A DNA stretch of 44,975 nucleotides. It comes from Alphaproteobacteria bacterium HGW-Alphaproteobacteria-6 (GTDB lineage: Bacteria; Pseudomonadota; Alphaproteobacteria; Rhodobacterales; Rhodobacteraceae). The stretch spans positions 1 through 44,975 of the forward strand of contig PHEC01000033.1 of the NCBI GenBank assembly GCA_002841115.1, written 5' to 3'. Shown piece after piece: positions 36,873-44,975 of the stretch (position 1 is its first letter; each line of letters starts with the position of its first letter). The notes beneath the pieces were generated by a model that ran no database searches, was not told the DNA's origin, and saw nothing but the letters and a program-made list of their open reading frames with translations. The translations under genes and the position numbers were made by a program.

Positions 36873-38053
36873 TGGCGGTCACCCGCTTTCCCGCCCGCGC
36901 CTCGGGCATCGCCGACCGGATCGCCGGATTCGTCGCCCATCTGCGCATGAACGGGTTGCAGCCGGGGCCCGCCGAGACCGCCGATACCCTTGCTGTGCTG
37001 GGTCTGGTGACGGCCACCGACCCGGCCGAGGTGCGCCTGGCGCTGAAATCGCTGATGGCGACCGACGCCGCAGGCTGGCGGCGATTCGACGACCTCTTTG
37101 ACGCCTACTGGTTCAACGCCGGCAAGACCCGCAGCGCCACGACCAGCGCCCATGTCCGGATCCAGTCTGCCCGACCGACGCTTTGGCAAGGCCACATCGA
37201 CCCGGTCGGCGAGGCCGGCGACAGCGACGGCGAGACCGCCCCCGGCGCCGAGGACGGCGAGGCCGAGGGCATCGACGGCCGCCTGATCGCCACGCGCACC
37301 GACAATTTGCGCAAGCGCGACCTGCGCGAACTGATGGACGAGGACAGCCGCCGTGCCGCCGAACGCGCGGCCCGCGACCTTGCCCGGGCGATCCGCGACC
37401 GCCGCTCGCGCCGCCGCAGGCAGGCCCGGCGCGGCGCCATGCTCGACCTGCGCCGGATCCAGCGCGCCAGCCTTGCGCGCGGCGGCGAACCCATCGACCT
37501 TTTCCGCAAGGCGCGGCCCGACCGGCCGATGCGCATCGTCGTGCTGTGCGATGTCTCGGGGTCGATGCAGGTCTATGCCCGGGTCTTTCTGGCCTTCGTC
37601 AAGGGGCTGATCGACACCGATGCCAGGGCGGATGCCTATCTGTTCCACACCCGGCTGATGCGCGTCACCGGGGCGCTGCGCGACCATGACAGCTTGCGCG
37701 CGGCCGGGCGGCTTTCGCTGATGGCCGAGGGCTTCGGCGGCGGCACCGACATCGGCGGCGCGCTGGCGGCCTTTGCCGATGCCCATGCGGCCAGGGCGCT
37801 GTCGTCACGCTCGATCGTCATCATCCTGTCGGACGGCTACTGCACCGGCACCCCGGCAAGGCTGGCCGAGGCCCTCGCCCGCATCCGCCGCCGCGCCGGA
37901 CGCATCGTCTGGCTGAACCCGCTTCTGGGCTGGAAGGACTATGCGCCGGTCGCCGCCGGCATCGCCGCCGCGCTGCCCTGTCTCGACGCCCATCTGCCCG
38001 CCAATACCATCGACGCGCTCGCCGCCCTGGAACCCGAGTTCGCCCGGCTCTGA
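36872..38053 (+). CDS. coxE: VWA-domain protein, CODH maturation (CoxE-like)
   Basis: MIDAS CDVSGSMQVYARVFLAFVKGL, GGGTDIGGAL; ATG overlaps the coxD TGA. Confidence 0.92.
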   Translation: MAVTRFPARASGIADRIAGFVAHLRMNGLQPGPAETADTLAVLGLVTATDPAEVRLALKSLMATDAAGWRRFDDLFDAYWFNAGKTRSATTSAHVRIQSARPTLWQGHIDPVGEAGDSDGETAPGAEDGEAEGIDGRLIATRTDNLRKRDLRELMDEDSRRAAERAARDLARAIRDRRSRRRRQARRGAMLDLRRIQRASLARGGEPIDLFRKARPDRPMRIVVLCDVSGSMQVYARVFLAFVKGLIDTDARADAYLFHTRLMRVTGALRDHDSLRAAGRLSLMAEGFGGGTDIGGALAAFADAHAARALSSRSIVIILSDGYCTGTPARLAEALARIRRRAGRIVWLNPLLGWKDYAPVAAGIAAALPCLDAHLPANTIDALAALEPEFARL

Positions 38054-38064
38054 AAGGTCCGACC

Positions 38065-38877
38065 ATGGGAAAGTTCGACATCTTCGACACCATCGACCAG
38101 CAGCGCCGGACCGGTCGCCCGTTCTGCGTGGCAACCGTGGTGCGCACCGCCGACGTGACCTCGGCCAAGGCCGGGGCCAAGGCGGTGGTGACCGAGACCG
38201 GCGAGATCCTCGGCCATCTCGGCGGCGCCTGCGTCGGGCGCGCGGTGACGGCGGCAGGACGGCAGGCCATCGCCACCGGCGAAACCCGCCTGATCCGGGT
38301 CAAGCCATCGGAAAAGGTCGTCGCCCTGATCGACGAGGACGGCGCCCAGGTCTTCAAGAGCGGCTGCCCCTCGGGCGGCACCGTCGATGTGCTGATCGAG
38401 CCATACGAGTTGCCGCCGATGCTGGTCATCTTCGGCAACACGCCGATCAGCCGGGCACTCGCCGGCCATGCCGCACTGGCGGGCTATCGGCTGGCCCTGC
38501 CGCAGGAGGCCGGCGAAGCACTGCCGGCCACACGCTTCAGCGGCACCGACATCGCTGGCCTGGCGCTGGGTCCGCGCGACTTCATCGTCGTCGCCAGCCA
38601 GGGCACCCAGGACCTTGCCTGCCTTGGCGCCGCACTGCAAAGCCCGGCCGCCCGCGTCTCGATGATCGCCTCGCGCCGCAAGGCCGCGACACTGACCGCA
38701 AAGCTGGCCGGCGCCGGACTGTCACCCGAAAGGCTCGCGCGGCTGAAATCGCCGGCGGGCCTGGATATCCAGGCCATCGACCCGCAGGAAATCGCGCTGT
38801 CGGTGATGGCCGAGATCGTCCAGTGGCGAAACCTCGACCGCAAGGGCGACGCGGCGGCCGGCGCAGGCCCTGCCTGA
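38065..38877 (+). CDS. coxF: XdhC/CoxF family maturation protein
   Basis: 270 aa; TSAKAGAKAVVTETGEILGHLGGACVGRAV, CPSGGTVDVLIEPY. Confidence 0.9.
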   Translation: MGKFDIFDTIDQQRRTGRPFCVATVVRTADVTSAKAGAKAVVTETGEILGHLGGACVGRAVTAAGRQAIATGETRLIRVKPSEKVVALIDEDGAQVFKSGCPSGGTVDVLIEPYELPPMLVIFGNTPISRALAGHAALAGYRLALPQEAGEALPATRFSGTDIAGLALGPRDFIVVASQGTQDLACLGAALQSPAARVSMIASRRKAATLTAKLAGAGLSPERLARLKSPAGLDIQAIDPQEIALSVMAEIVQWRNLDRKGDAAAGAGPA

Positions 38878-38903
38878 CCGGTCGGGCCGGCCAGAGCGGA
38901 TCG

Positions 38904-39000
38904 CGTTCATTCGCCTTCACACACCCCACTCTGACCTTTTGATTTAGCATGTCCGAGTCGCGCAAAACCGGTTCCCACTTTTGCGCGACATGCCCTAGCC
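38904..39000. repeat. Intergenic palindromic repeat R1, copy B, at the convergent coxF/luxR junction
   Basis: 86 of 97 positions identical to 1..97; its CTAG overlaps the stop codon of the 38995..39573 gene. Confidence 0.85.
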
Positions 39001-39573
39001 GACCCTGGCCAGGGGCGGGGACGGCGCCGGGGCCGCGTCCATCAGATCCTCGATGAACAGGCTGAGCAGTTGCGGCCGGCCACTGACCCCGGCCTTGCGG
39101 AAGATCGCATTGGTCTGCGCCTTGACCGTGCCTTCCGAGGTGTTGCGCAATCCGGCGATCTCGGCGGTGCTCATCCCCTTGATCGCGAAAAGCGCCACAT
39201 CGGCTTCGGCCGGGGTCAGGCCCCATTCGCCGAAGCGTTCCCGCAAGAGGTCCATGAAGGCCCCCGAGGCACGGCGCAGCTTTTCCTCGGCCTGGCGTTG
39301 ATCGCGCATCGACCGCGCCAGCGCCAGCCCGCCCGAGACGATGCCGAGGACAAGGCCCAGCGCCGCGCCCAGTTCGATGTATTCGCGCAATTGCCAGTTG
39401 ATCGGCGGGATGTAGATGCCGAGGACCGAAAGCAGGATGTCGGAAATGAAGAAGAAGGCGCAAAGCACCTGAACCGCCAGTGTGACCAGAACAAAAACCT
39501 TCAGCCTCACGCCCCTTCCCGCCCCGGTTGCAGCCCCGGTGGCAGCCCGGCGGGCGAGACGGTCTTCACCCAA
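38995..39573 (-). CDS. Membrane-anchored LuxR-type HTH regulator
   Basis: 192 aa; two N-terminal hydrophobic segments; C-terminal LTPAEADVALFAIKGMSTAEIAGLRNTSEGTVKAQTNAIFRKAGVSGRPQLLSLF. Confidence 0.88.
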   Translation of the reverse strand: MGEDRLARRAATGAATGAGRGVRLKVFVLVTLAVQVLCAFFFISDILLSVLGIYIPPINWQLREYIELGAALGLVLGIVSGGLALARSMRDQRQAEEKLRRASGAFMDLLRERFGEWGLTPAEADVALFAIKGMSTAEIAGLRNTSEGTVKAQTNAIFRKAGVSGRPQLLSLFIEDLMDAAPAPSPPLARVG

Positions 39574-39576
39574 GGG

Positions 39577-39981
39577 TCAATCGTCATCGTCATCATCCCG
39601 GTCATCGTCGTCATCGTCATCGTCATCGCCCGAGCCCGAGCCAGAGCCAGAGCCAGAGCCACCGGATCCCGATCCGCCCGAGGCCGAATGGTCGGTCCCG
39701 CCATCATCGCCGATTGCGATGACAACGCTACTGCCATCGAGCGGGCGCCGCAGATCGCGCAGAATCTCGCCGTTGCGCGGGTCAAGCACGATCTCGCGCC
39801 GATAGCGACTGCTTGTGCCGACGATGCGCATCCGGCCCAGCAGGGTGCGGCTGACGGTCACCTCGGCATAGCCCATGCGCTTGAGTTGCGCGGCAACCTG
39901 ATCACCCGGACCCTGCGCCATGGCAGGCCCGCCCAGAAGGATCACCGCAAGCATCGAATAAAGGACCGTCCGCCGTCGCAT
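39577..39981 (-). CDS. Secreted PepSY-like protein with Ser-Gly linker and poly-Asp C-terminus
   Basis: Signal peptide MRRRTVLYSMLAVILLGGPAMAQ; RREIVLDPRNGEILRDLRR; GSGSGSGSGDDDDDDDDDRDDDDDD tail. 3 bp upstream of the LuxR gene. Confidence 0.75.
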   Translation of the reverse strand: MRRRTVLYSMLAVILLGGPAMAQGPGDQVAAQLKRMGYAEVTVSRTLLGRMRIVGTSSRYRREIVLDPRNGEILRDLRRPLDGSSVVIAIGDDGGTDHSASGGSGSGGSGSGSGSGSGDDDDDDDDDRDDDDDD

Positions 39982-40095
39982 CCTGACACCTTCCGGGAAA
40001 CCGAATGGCCCCCGGTGACCAGTATCGGTCAGCCCGGGGGCCATCACAAGGGCAAGCCTGCTTGCCCAGGCTTTCATGCCTGACTGCGGATGCGA

Positions 40096-40431
40096 TCAGT
40101 CGTCGTCGCCGCCGTGGTCGTCGTCATGGTCGTCGTCACGATCGCCACCGTGGTCGTCGTCGTGGTCGTCGTCATCATCACGGTCGTCGTCATCATCACG
40201 GTCATCGTCATCGCCTTCGCGATCATCATCGCCGTCGTCGTCGTTCGAGTCGTCTTCCGACCCGGACTCGTCGTCGCTGCTGTCATCGCTCGACGAGGAA
40301 TCGTCGCAGCTTCCGCTTTCGCTGCCGCAAGAGGTCGCCTCGCCAAGGCCCTGGTCGTCCGAGGTGCCTTCCGCCGTCGCCATGCCGCCGGCCAGGGCGA
40401 ATGCTGCCGCGATGATGAAAATCCTGTTCAT
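40096..40431 (-). CDS. Secreted Asp/Ser-rich low-complexity acidic protein
   Basis: 111 aa; signal peptide MNRIFIIAAAFALAGGMATA then a Ser/Asp-rich region ending HDDDHGGDRDDDHDDDHGGDDD. Confidence 0.65.
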   Translation of the reverse strand: MNRIFIIAAAFALAGGMATAEGTSDDQGLGEATSCGSESGSCDDSSSSDDSSDDESGSEDDSNDDDGDDDREGDDDDRDDDDDRDDDDDHDDDHGGDRDDDHDDDHGGDDD

Positions 40432-40635
40432 GGTTCTTTCCCTTTTACTCTCGTTTACATGCGGCCGCGTGATCGTGGTGATCGGCCAGGTTGATCGCCG
40501 TGCCGCCCGCCTTTCGGCGCTGCTGCTTCCGGCGAGGGCGCCGCAGTCCGCGGCCCCGAATCGACAAGGACACGAATCGTCCCCCGCTGGCCATGCACCC
40601 AGGGTTTAGGCGGCAAGGATCAAGGCCTTGGGCCC

Positions 40636-40657
40636 CGCATAAACCAGAGTTTATGCG
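40636..40657. promoter_or_regulatory. Candidate dyad operator (or terminator stem) upstream of the Asp-rich cassette
   Basis: Perfect inverted repeat CGCATAAA-CCAGAG-TTTATGCG. Confidence 0.45.
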
Positions 40658-40710
40658 AAAATCCAATGTTTGCAGAGATTTGCAAGTGGCGACATATCGC
40701 CCGGCCGTGC

Positions 40711-40751
40711 CCGCTTCCCCCGCCTGCCCGCTTCCCCCGCCTGCCCGCTTC
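40711..40751. repeat. 17-bp tandem repeat, about 2.4 units
   Basis: CCGCTTCCCCCGCCTGC x2 followed by CCGCTTC, just downstream of trpB. Confidence 0.8.
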
Positions 40752-40774
40752 GTAGCCGGCAGCGCGGTGGCCGC

Positions 40775-42007
40775 TCAGATCTTCATGTCGAAGCCGAGGT
40801 GCTTCGCCACCGTGAAGATGTCCTTGTCGCCACGCCCGCACATGTTCATCACGATGATATGGTCGGCCGGCAGGTCGGGGGCGATCTTCATCACATGGGC
40901 AAGCGCGTGGCTCGGCTCCAGCGCCGGGATGATCCCTTCGAGCGAGCAGCAAAGCTGGAACGCCTCCAGCGCCTCGGCGTCGGTGATCGCGACATATTCG
41001 GCGCGCCCGGTCTCGTGCAGCCAGGCATGTTCCGGACCGATGCCGGGATAGTCGAGGCCGGCCGAGATCGAGAAGCCTTCAAGGATCTGCCCGTCATCGT
41101 CCTGCAGCAGATAGGTGCGGTTGCCGTGCAGCACGCCGGGCCGCCCGCCGGTCAGCGAGGCACAGTGCTGCATCCGGTCATCGACGCCCTTGCCGCCGGC
41201 CTCGACCCCGATGATCCGCACCGAAGGATCGTCGAGGAAGGGAAAGAACAGGCCCATCGCGTTCGATCCGCCACCGATCGCGGCGATGATCGTGTCGGGC
41301 AGCCGGCCCTCGCCTTCCTGCTCGGCAAGCTGCCAGCGCACCTCGCGGCCGATGATCGACTGGAAATCGCGCACCATCGCCGGATAGGGATGCGGGCCCG
41401 CCACCGTGCCGATGCAGTAGAACGTATCGCGCACGTTGGTCACCCAGTCGCGCAGCGCATCGTTCATCGCGTCCTTGAGCGTGCCGCGCCCGGAGGTGAC
41501 CGGCACCACCTCGGCGCCGAGAAGCCGCATGCGAAAGACGTTCGGCGCCTGACGCTCGACATCATGGGCGCCCATGTAGACGATGCATTTCAGCCCGAAC
41601 TTGGCGCAGACCGTCGCGGTCGCCACGCCGTGCTGTCCGGCACCGGTCTCGGCGATGATCCTTGTCTTGCCCATCCGGCGGGCAAGGATGATCTGGCCCA
41701 GCACGTTGTTGATCTTGTGCGCGCCGGTGTGGTTCAGCTCGTCGCGCTTGAGGTAGATCTTCGCGCCGCCCAGATGCCCGGTCAGCCGTTCGGCGAAATA
41801 AAGCGGCGAGGGCCGGCCGACGTAATGCTTCCAGAGCCAGTCCATTTCCGACCAGAAGGCCGGATCGGTCTTGGCATGTTCATAGCGCGCCTGAAGATCG
41901 AGGATCAGCGGCATCAGCGTCTCCGACACGAAGCGGCCGCCGAATTTGCCGAAACGGCCGCGCTCGTCGGGGCCGTTCATGAAGCTGTTGAACAGATCGT
42001 CGGCCAT
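40775..42007 (-). CDS. trpB: Tryptophan synthase beta subunit
   Basis: [18 protein letters not shown] lysine, [40 protein letters not shown] start. Confidence 0.97.
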   Translation of the reverse strand: MADDLFNSFMNGPDERGRFGKFGGRFVSETLMPLILDLQARYEHAKTDPAFWSEMDWLWKHYVGRPSPLYFAERLTGHLGGAKIYLKRDELNHTGAHKINNVLGQIILARRMGKTRIIAETGAGQHGVATATVCAKFGLKCIVYMGAHDVERQAPNVFRMRLLGAEVVPVTSGRGTLKDAMNDALRDWVTNVRDTFYCIGTVAGPHPYPAMVRDFQSIIGREVRWQLAEQEGEGRLPDTIIAAIGGGSNAMGLFFPFLDDPSVRIIGVEAGGKGVDDRMQHCASLTGGRPGVLHGNRTYLLQDDDGQILEGFSISAGLDYPGIGPEHAWLHETGRAEYVAITDAEALEAFQLCCSLEGIIPALEPSHALAHVMKIAPDLPADHIIVMNMCGRGDKDIFTVAKHLGFDMKI

Positions 42008-42023
42008 CGCGGTTGCCCCCCTG

Positions 42024-42470
42024 TCAAGACAGATCGCGTTTATAGCCAATGTGCGATGGGGTAAAGCCAAGCCGCTCATAGAAACGCTGCGCATCGGCGC
42101 GGGTCCGGTTCGAGGTCAGCTGCATCAGCCGGCAGCCGGCGGCACGCGCCCGCGCCTCGGCATCGGCCATCAGCGCGGCGCCCGCACCCCGGCCGCGCAG
42201 GTCGGCCGCGACGCGGACCGATTCCACCTGCGCCCGGCGGGCGGCGCGCAGCGACAGGCCGGAAATGAGGGTGATCTGGTAGGTGGCGACGATGCGGCCA
42301 CCCTCCTCGCCGACGATCAGCCGGTTCGCCCCCTCGGACTGCATCGCATCGAAGGCGGCCAGATAGGGGGCAAGATCGGTGCCCTCGCGCGCCTTGCCAA
42401 GCGTGTCATCGGCCAGAAGCGCCACCACCGCCGGAACGTCGGCCCGGGTTGCCTCGCGAAAGCGGATCAT
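42024..42470 (-). CDS. GNAT family N-acetyltransferase
   Basis: About 148 aa; [55 protein letters not shown]. Confidence 0.92.
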   Translation of the reverse strand: MIRFREATRADVPAVVALLADDTLGKAREGTDLAPYLAAFDAMQSEGANRLIVGEEGGRIVATYQITLISGLSLRAARRAQVESVRVAADLRGRGAGAALMADAEARARAAGCRLMQLTSNRTRADAQRFYERLGFTPSHIGYKRDLS

Positions 42471-43114
42471 CCGGCGGCCCGCTGTGCGGCGGCGATGAAG
42501 GCACGGATCAGCCCTTCGTCCTTGACCCCCGGCGCGGATTCCACACCGGACGAGACATCGACCTGCCGCGCCCCGGTCAGCCGCACCGCCTCGGCGACGT
42601 TGCCGGGCGTCAGCCCGCCGGCCAGCATCCACGGACAGGGCCAGTATTTGCGCGCCACCAGGCGCCAGTCGAAGGCCAGGCCATTGCCGCCCGGCAGGGC
42701 TGCGTCCTTCGGCGGCTTGGCGTCGACCAGAAGCTGATCGGCGACCCGTCCGTAGCTCTGGATCGCGGCGAGGTCGGTGGCCTCGCCGACCCCCACCGCC
42801 TTCATCACCGGCAGGCCGTAGCGGGCGCGCACCGCGGCCACCCGCGCCGGGCTTTCGGCGCCGTGAAGCTGCAGCATGTCGATCGCCACGGCGGCGGTGA
42901 TCGCGTCAAGCTCGGCATCGGTCGCGTCAACCGTCAGCGCCACCTTCGCAACCCCGGGCGGGACCGCGGCGGCCAGCGCGGCGGCGGCGGGGATGGCCAG
43001 GTGGCGGGGTGATTTCGCGAAGAAGACAAAGCCCAGATAGGCAGCGCCGGCCTCGACCGCGGCGGCGACATGGGCGGGCTCCTTCAGCCCGCAGATCTTG
43101 ACCCGGATCGTCAT
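42467..43114 (-). CDS. trpF: Phosphoribosylanthranilate isomerase
   Basis: [57 protein letters not shown]. Confidence 0.96.
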   Translation of the reverse strand: MTIRVKICGLKEPAHVAAAVEAGAAYLGFVFFAKSPRHLAIPAAAALAAAVPPGVAKVALTVDATDAELDAITAAVAIDMLQLHGAESPARVAAVRARYGLPVMKAVGVGEATDLAAIQSYGRVADQLLVDAKPPKDAALPGGNGLAFDWRLVARKYWPCPWMLAGGLTPGNVAEAVRLTGARQVDVSSGVESAPGVKDEGLIRAFIAAAQRAAG

Positions 43115-43226
43115 GCGCCGCGCCCTTCCCCGTGTCCGGCGAACCCGCGCCCGGCGACCCTGCACCGCGGCAGGCGACCGGCGCGCCCGGGAACCATGGC
43201 CGCCAGGCCGCGGCCGCCTCCGGCTG

Positions 43227-43589
43227 TCACCGTGTCGTTCCCCGGCCTTCCAGAAGCGCCAGCACCTCGTCCTCGGGCACCGCCTTTTCATCCTTCAGCC
43301 GCGCGACCTCACCGGCCAGTTTCCCGGCGGTGCGGCGGTGCTCGCTCGCTGCGGCGCGGTGCTTGGCCTCGCGGAACCATTCCCAGACGAAACCGACCCC
43401 CAGGCCGGCGATGATCCCGGCGAAGATGACGATGAAAAGCGGCGCCTCGACCGACCAGCCGGCGCCAAGGAAGGGATCGACCTCGGTCGGCAGCAGGCGC
43501 AGCGTCACCATGCCGCGATTGGCCGAGGCAATCACGACCAGCGCGATCCCGAGGGCGGCAAGAAAGGCAAGGCGCAGGGCACGCAGCAT
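43227..43589 (-). CDS. LapA family (DUF1049-like) membrane protein
   Basis: 120 aa, two TM helices ([43 protein letters not shown]); position before ihfB is typical. Confidence 0.8.
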   Translation of the reverse strand: MLRALRLAFLAALGIALVVIASANRGMVTLRLLPTEVDPFLGAGWSVEAPLFIVIFAGIIAGLGVGFVWEWFREAKHRAAASEHRRTAGKLAGEVARLKDEKAVPEDEVLALLEGRGTTR

Positions 43590-43598
43590 GGCGCCTGC

Positions 43599-43880
43599 TT
43601 ACCCGCCGTTCAGGCGGTCCCGCAAGAGCTTTCCGGTCTTGAAGAACGGCACATGCTTTTCCTCGACCGCAACCGCCTCGCCGGTGCGCGGATTGCGACC
43701 GATGCGGGCATCGCGGTTCTTGACCGAGAAGGCGCCGAAGCCGCGCAACTCGACCCGGTCGCCGCGCGCCATCGCCTCGATGATCTCCTCGAAGATCGTG
43801 TTCACGATCCGCTCGACATCGCGCTGGAAGAGATGCGGATTTTCCTCGGACAACTTCTGGATCAGTTCGGACCGGATCAT
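43599..43880 (-). CDS. ihfB: Integration host factor subunit beta
   Basis: [60 protein letters not shown]. Confidence 0.96.
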   Translation of the reverse strand: MIRSELIQKLSEENPHLFQRDVERIVNTIFEEIIEAMARGDRVELRGFGAFSVKNRDARIGRNPRTGEAVAVEEKHVPFFKTGKLLRDRLNGG

Positions 43881-44124
43881 TCGAAACCCCCCCTTGCGGC
43901 CAGTCCCGCGCGACAGCCGCCGTTTTTTATACGCAGCGACTATAGGCGCAATCGCGCCGGCGACAAACAGGAAAGCCATTGGAAAAGCGTGGTATTCCAC
44001 GTCACAGTTCGGTCATCTGAACGGGAAACCGGCCTCGGGAGGCCATGGCTGCCCCGCAATCGCGGCGCGGCGGTGCGCGCCGGCGCCCGCGGCAGTGCCC
44101 GCAACCCGCCTGATTCGGGCATGA

Positions 44125-44154
44125 AAAGGCCCCGCCCCCGGGGGGGGCGGAGCC
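44125..44154 (-). terminator. Rho-independent terminator of rpsA
   Basis: Minus strand: GGCTCCGCCCCC-CCCC-GGGGGCGGGGCC followed by TTTT, 26 bp after the rpsA stop. Confidence 0.8.
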
Positions 44155-44179
44155 ATGATCGCTTCACCGGCCGGTCGAC

Positions 44180-44975
44180 TTACTTGTCGCCCGAGCCCTT
44201 CAACGCGGCACCAAGGATATCGCCCAGTGAGGCGCCCGAGTCCGACGAGCCGTATTGTTCGACGGCTTCCTTTTCCTCGGCGATCTCGCGCGCCTTGATC
44301 GACAGACCCAGACGGCGGGTCTTGCTGTCGACGTTGGTCACGCGCGCATCGACGTGGTCCCCGACCTGGAAACGCTCGGGGCGCTGGTCGGTGCGGTCAC
44401 GCGCAAGGTCGGAGCGGCGGATGAAGGACTTCATGCCGTTGTATTCGACCTCGATGCCACCCTCCTCGATCGCGGTGACGGTGGTGGTGATGACCGTGCC
44501 GCGCTTCACGCCATCGACCGCATCGGTGAAGGTGTCGGCACCAAGCGACTTGATCGACAGCGAGATACGCTCTTTCTCGGTGTCGACCTCGGTGACCGAA
44601 GCCTGCACGACATCGCCCTTGCGGTAGTTCTGGATCGCGTCCTCGCCGCGCTGGTCCCAGCTGAGATCGCTGAGGTGGACCATGCCGTCGATATCGCCCT
44701 CGAGACCGATGAACAGACCGAATTCGGTGATGTTCTTGACCTCGCCCTCGATGACGGTGCCGGCCGGATGGGTCTCGGCAAAGACCTCCCATGGGTTGCG
44801 CATGGTCTGCTTGAGACCAAGCGAGACGCGGCGCTTGGCGGTGTCGATCTCCAGCACCATCACGTCGACTTCCTGGCTGGTCGAGACGATCTTGCCGGGA
44901 TGGACGTTCTTCTTGGTCCAGGACATCTCCGAGACGTGGACAAGCCCCTCGACCCCGGCTTCCAGCTCGACGAAG
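44180..44975 (-). CDS. rpsA: 30S ribosomal protein S1, C-terminal part (5' end outside the window)
   Basis: S1-domain repeats (GTVIEGEVKNITEFGLFIGLEGDIDGMVHLSDLSW); frame is open to the window end. Confidence 0.95.
   Translation of the reverse strand, partial: FVELEAGVEGLVHVSEMSWTKKNVHPGKIVSTSQEVDVMVLEIDTAKRRVSLGLKQTMRNPWEVFAETHPAGTVIEGEVKNITEFGLFIGLEGDIDGMVHLSDLSWDQRGEDAIQNYRKGDVVQASVTEVDTEKERISLSIKSLGADTFTDAVDGVKRGTVITTTVTAIEEGGIEVEYNGMKSFIRRSDLARDRTDQRPERFQVGDHVDARVTNVDSKTRRLGLSIKAREIAEEKEAVEQYGSSDSGASLGDILGAALKGSGDK

Noticed and set aside
39590-40270. Short GTCGTC/ATCGTC arrays considered as CRISPR or satellite DNA
   Set aside because: They are coding Asp repeats (GAC/GAT), with no spacer-repeat architecture.
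40090-40494. Plus-strand ORF encoding a poly-Val/Ile apparent membrane protein (MRSVVVAAVVVVMVVV...)
   Set aside because: It is the reverse complement of GAC/GAT-rich Asp repeats. The minus frame has a clean signal peptide and a paralogous acidic neighbour, so it is the more credible coding strand.
1-44975. Prophage, integrative element, toxin-antitoxin, defence or tRNA-anchored island
   Set aside because: No integrase, transposase, phage structural, restriction or TA genes and no tRNA were recognised; ordinary metabolic operons dominate.

Overview
High-GC alphaproteobacterial (probably Rhodobacterales) chromosomal segment, about 45 kb, dominated by accessory catabolic modules. From left to right: (1) a minus-strand polyol/sugar operon: RbsABC-type ABC transporter, AcoABC-like 2-oxo/acetoin-type TPP dehydrogenase, FGGY kinase and SDR, with a divergent SorC-type regulator. 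(2) Two divergent GntR regulators, an AroE-like shikimate dehydrogenase, a DctPQM TRAP transporter and an IlvD/Edd dehydratase. (3) An ectoine/5-hydroxyectoine-type uptake and degradation cluster: class-III aminotransferase, a remnant Lrp/AsnC protein lacking its HTH, tandem M24 hydrolases, EutC, EutB, divergent EhuBCDA, a GntR regulator, EutE/DoeB and a DapA-like protein. (4) A form I Mo/Cu CO dehydrogenase cluster: MHYT-LytTR regulator, coxM, coxS, coxL (AYRCSFR motif), coxD, coxE, coxF. (5) A three-gene cassette of Asp-rich secreted proteins plus a membrane-anchored LuxR regulator. (6) The conserved trpB / GNAT / trpF / lapA / ihfB / rpsA block. Most notable signals: the HTH-deleted AsnC protein, a 16-bp direct repeat (20-bp period) between the MHYT-LytTR gene and coxM that is a candidate CO-responsive operator, the Asp-rich/PepSY/LuxR cassette, a sugar operon whose enzymes suggest acyl-CoA-forming cleavage of a deoxyketose, and two families of dispersed intergenic repeats. 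One 97-bp repeat occurs in direct orientation at both ends of the catabolic region. No tRNA, rRNA, CRISPR array or intact transposase was seen. All family calls come from reading the translated sequences; no database search was run.
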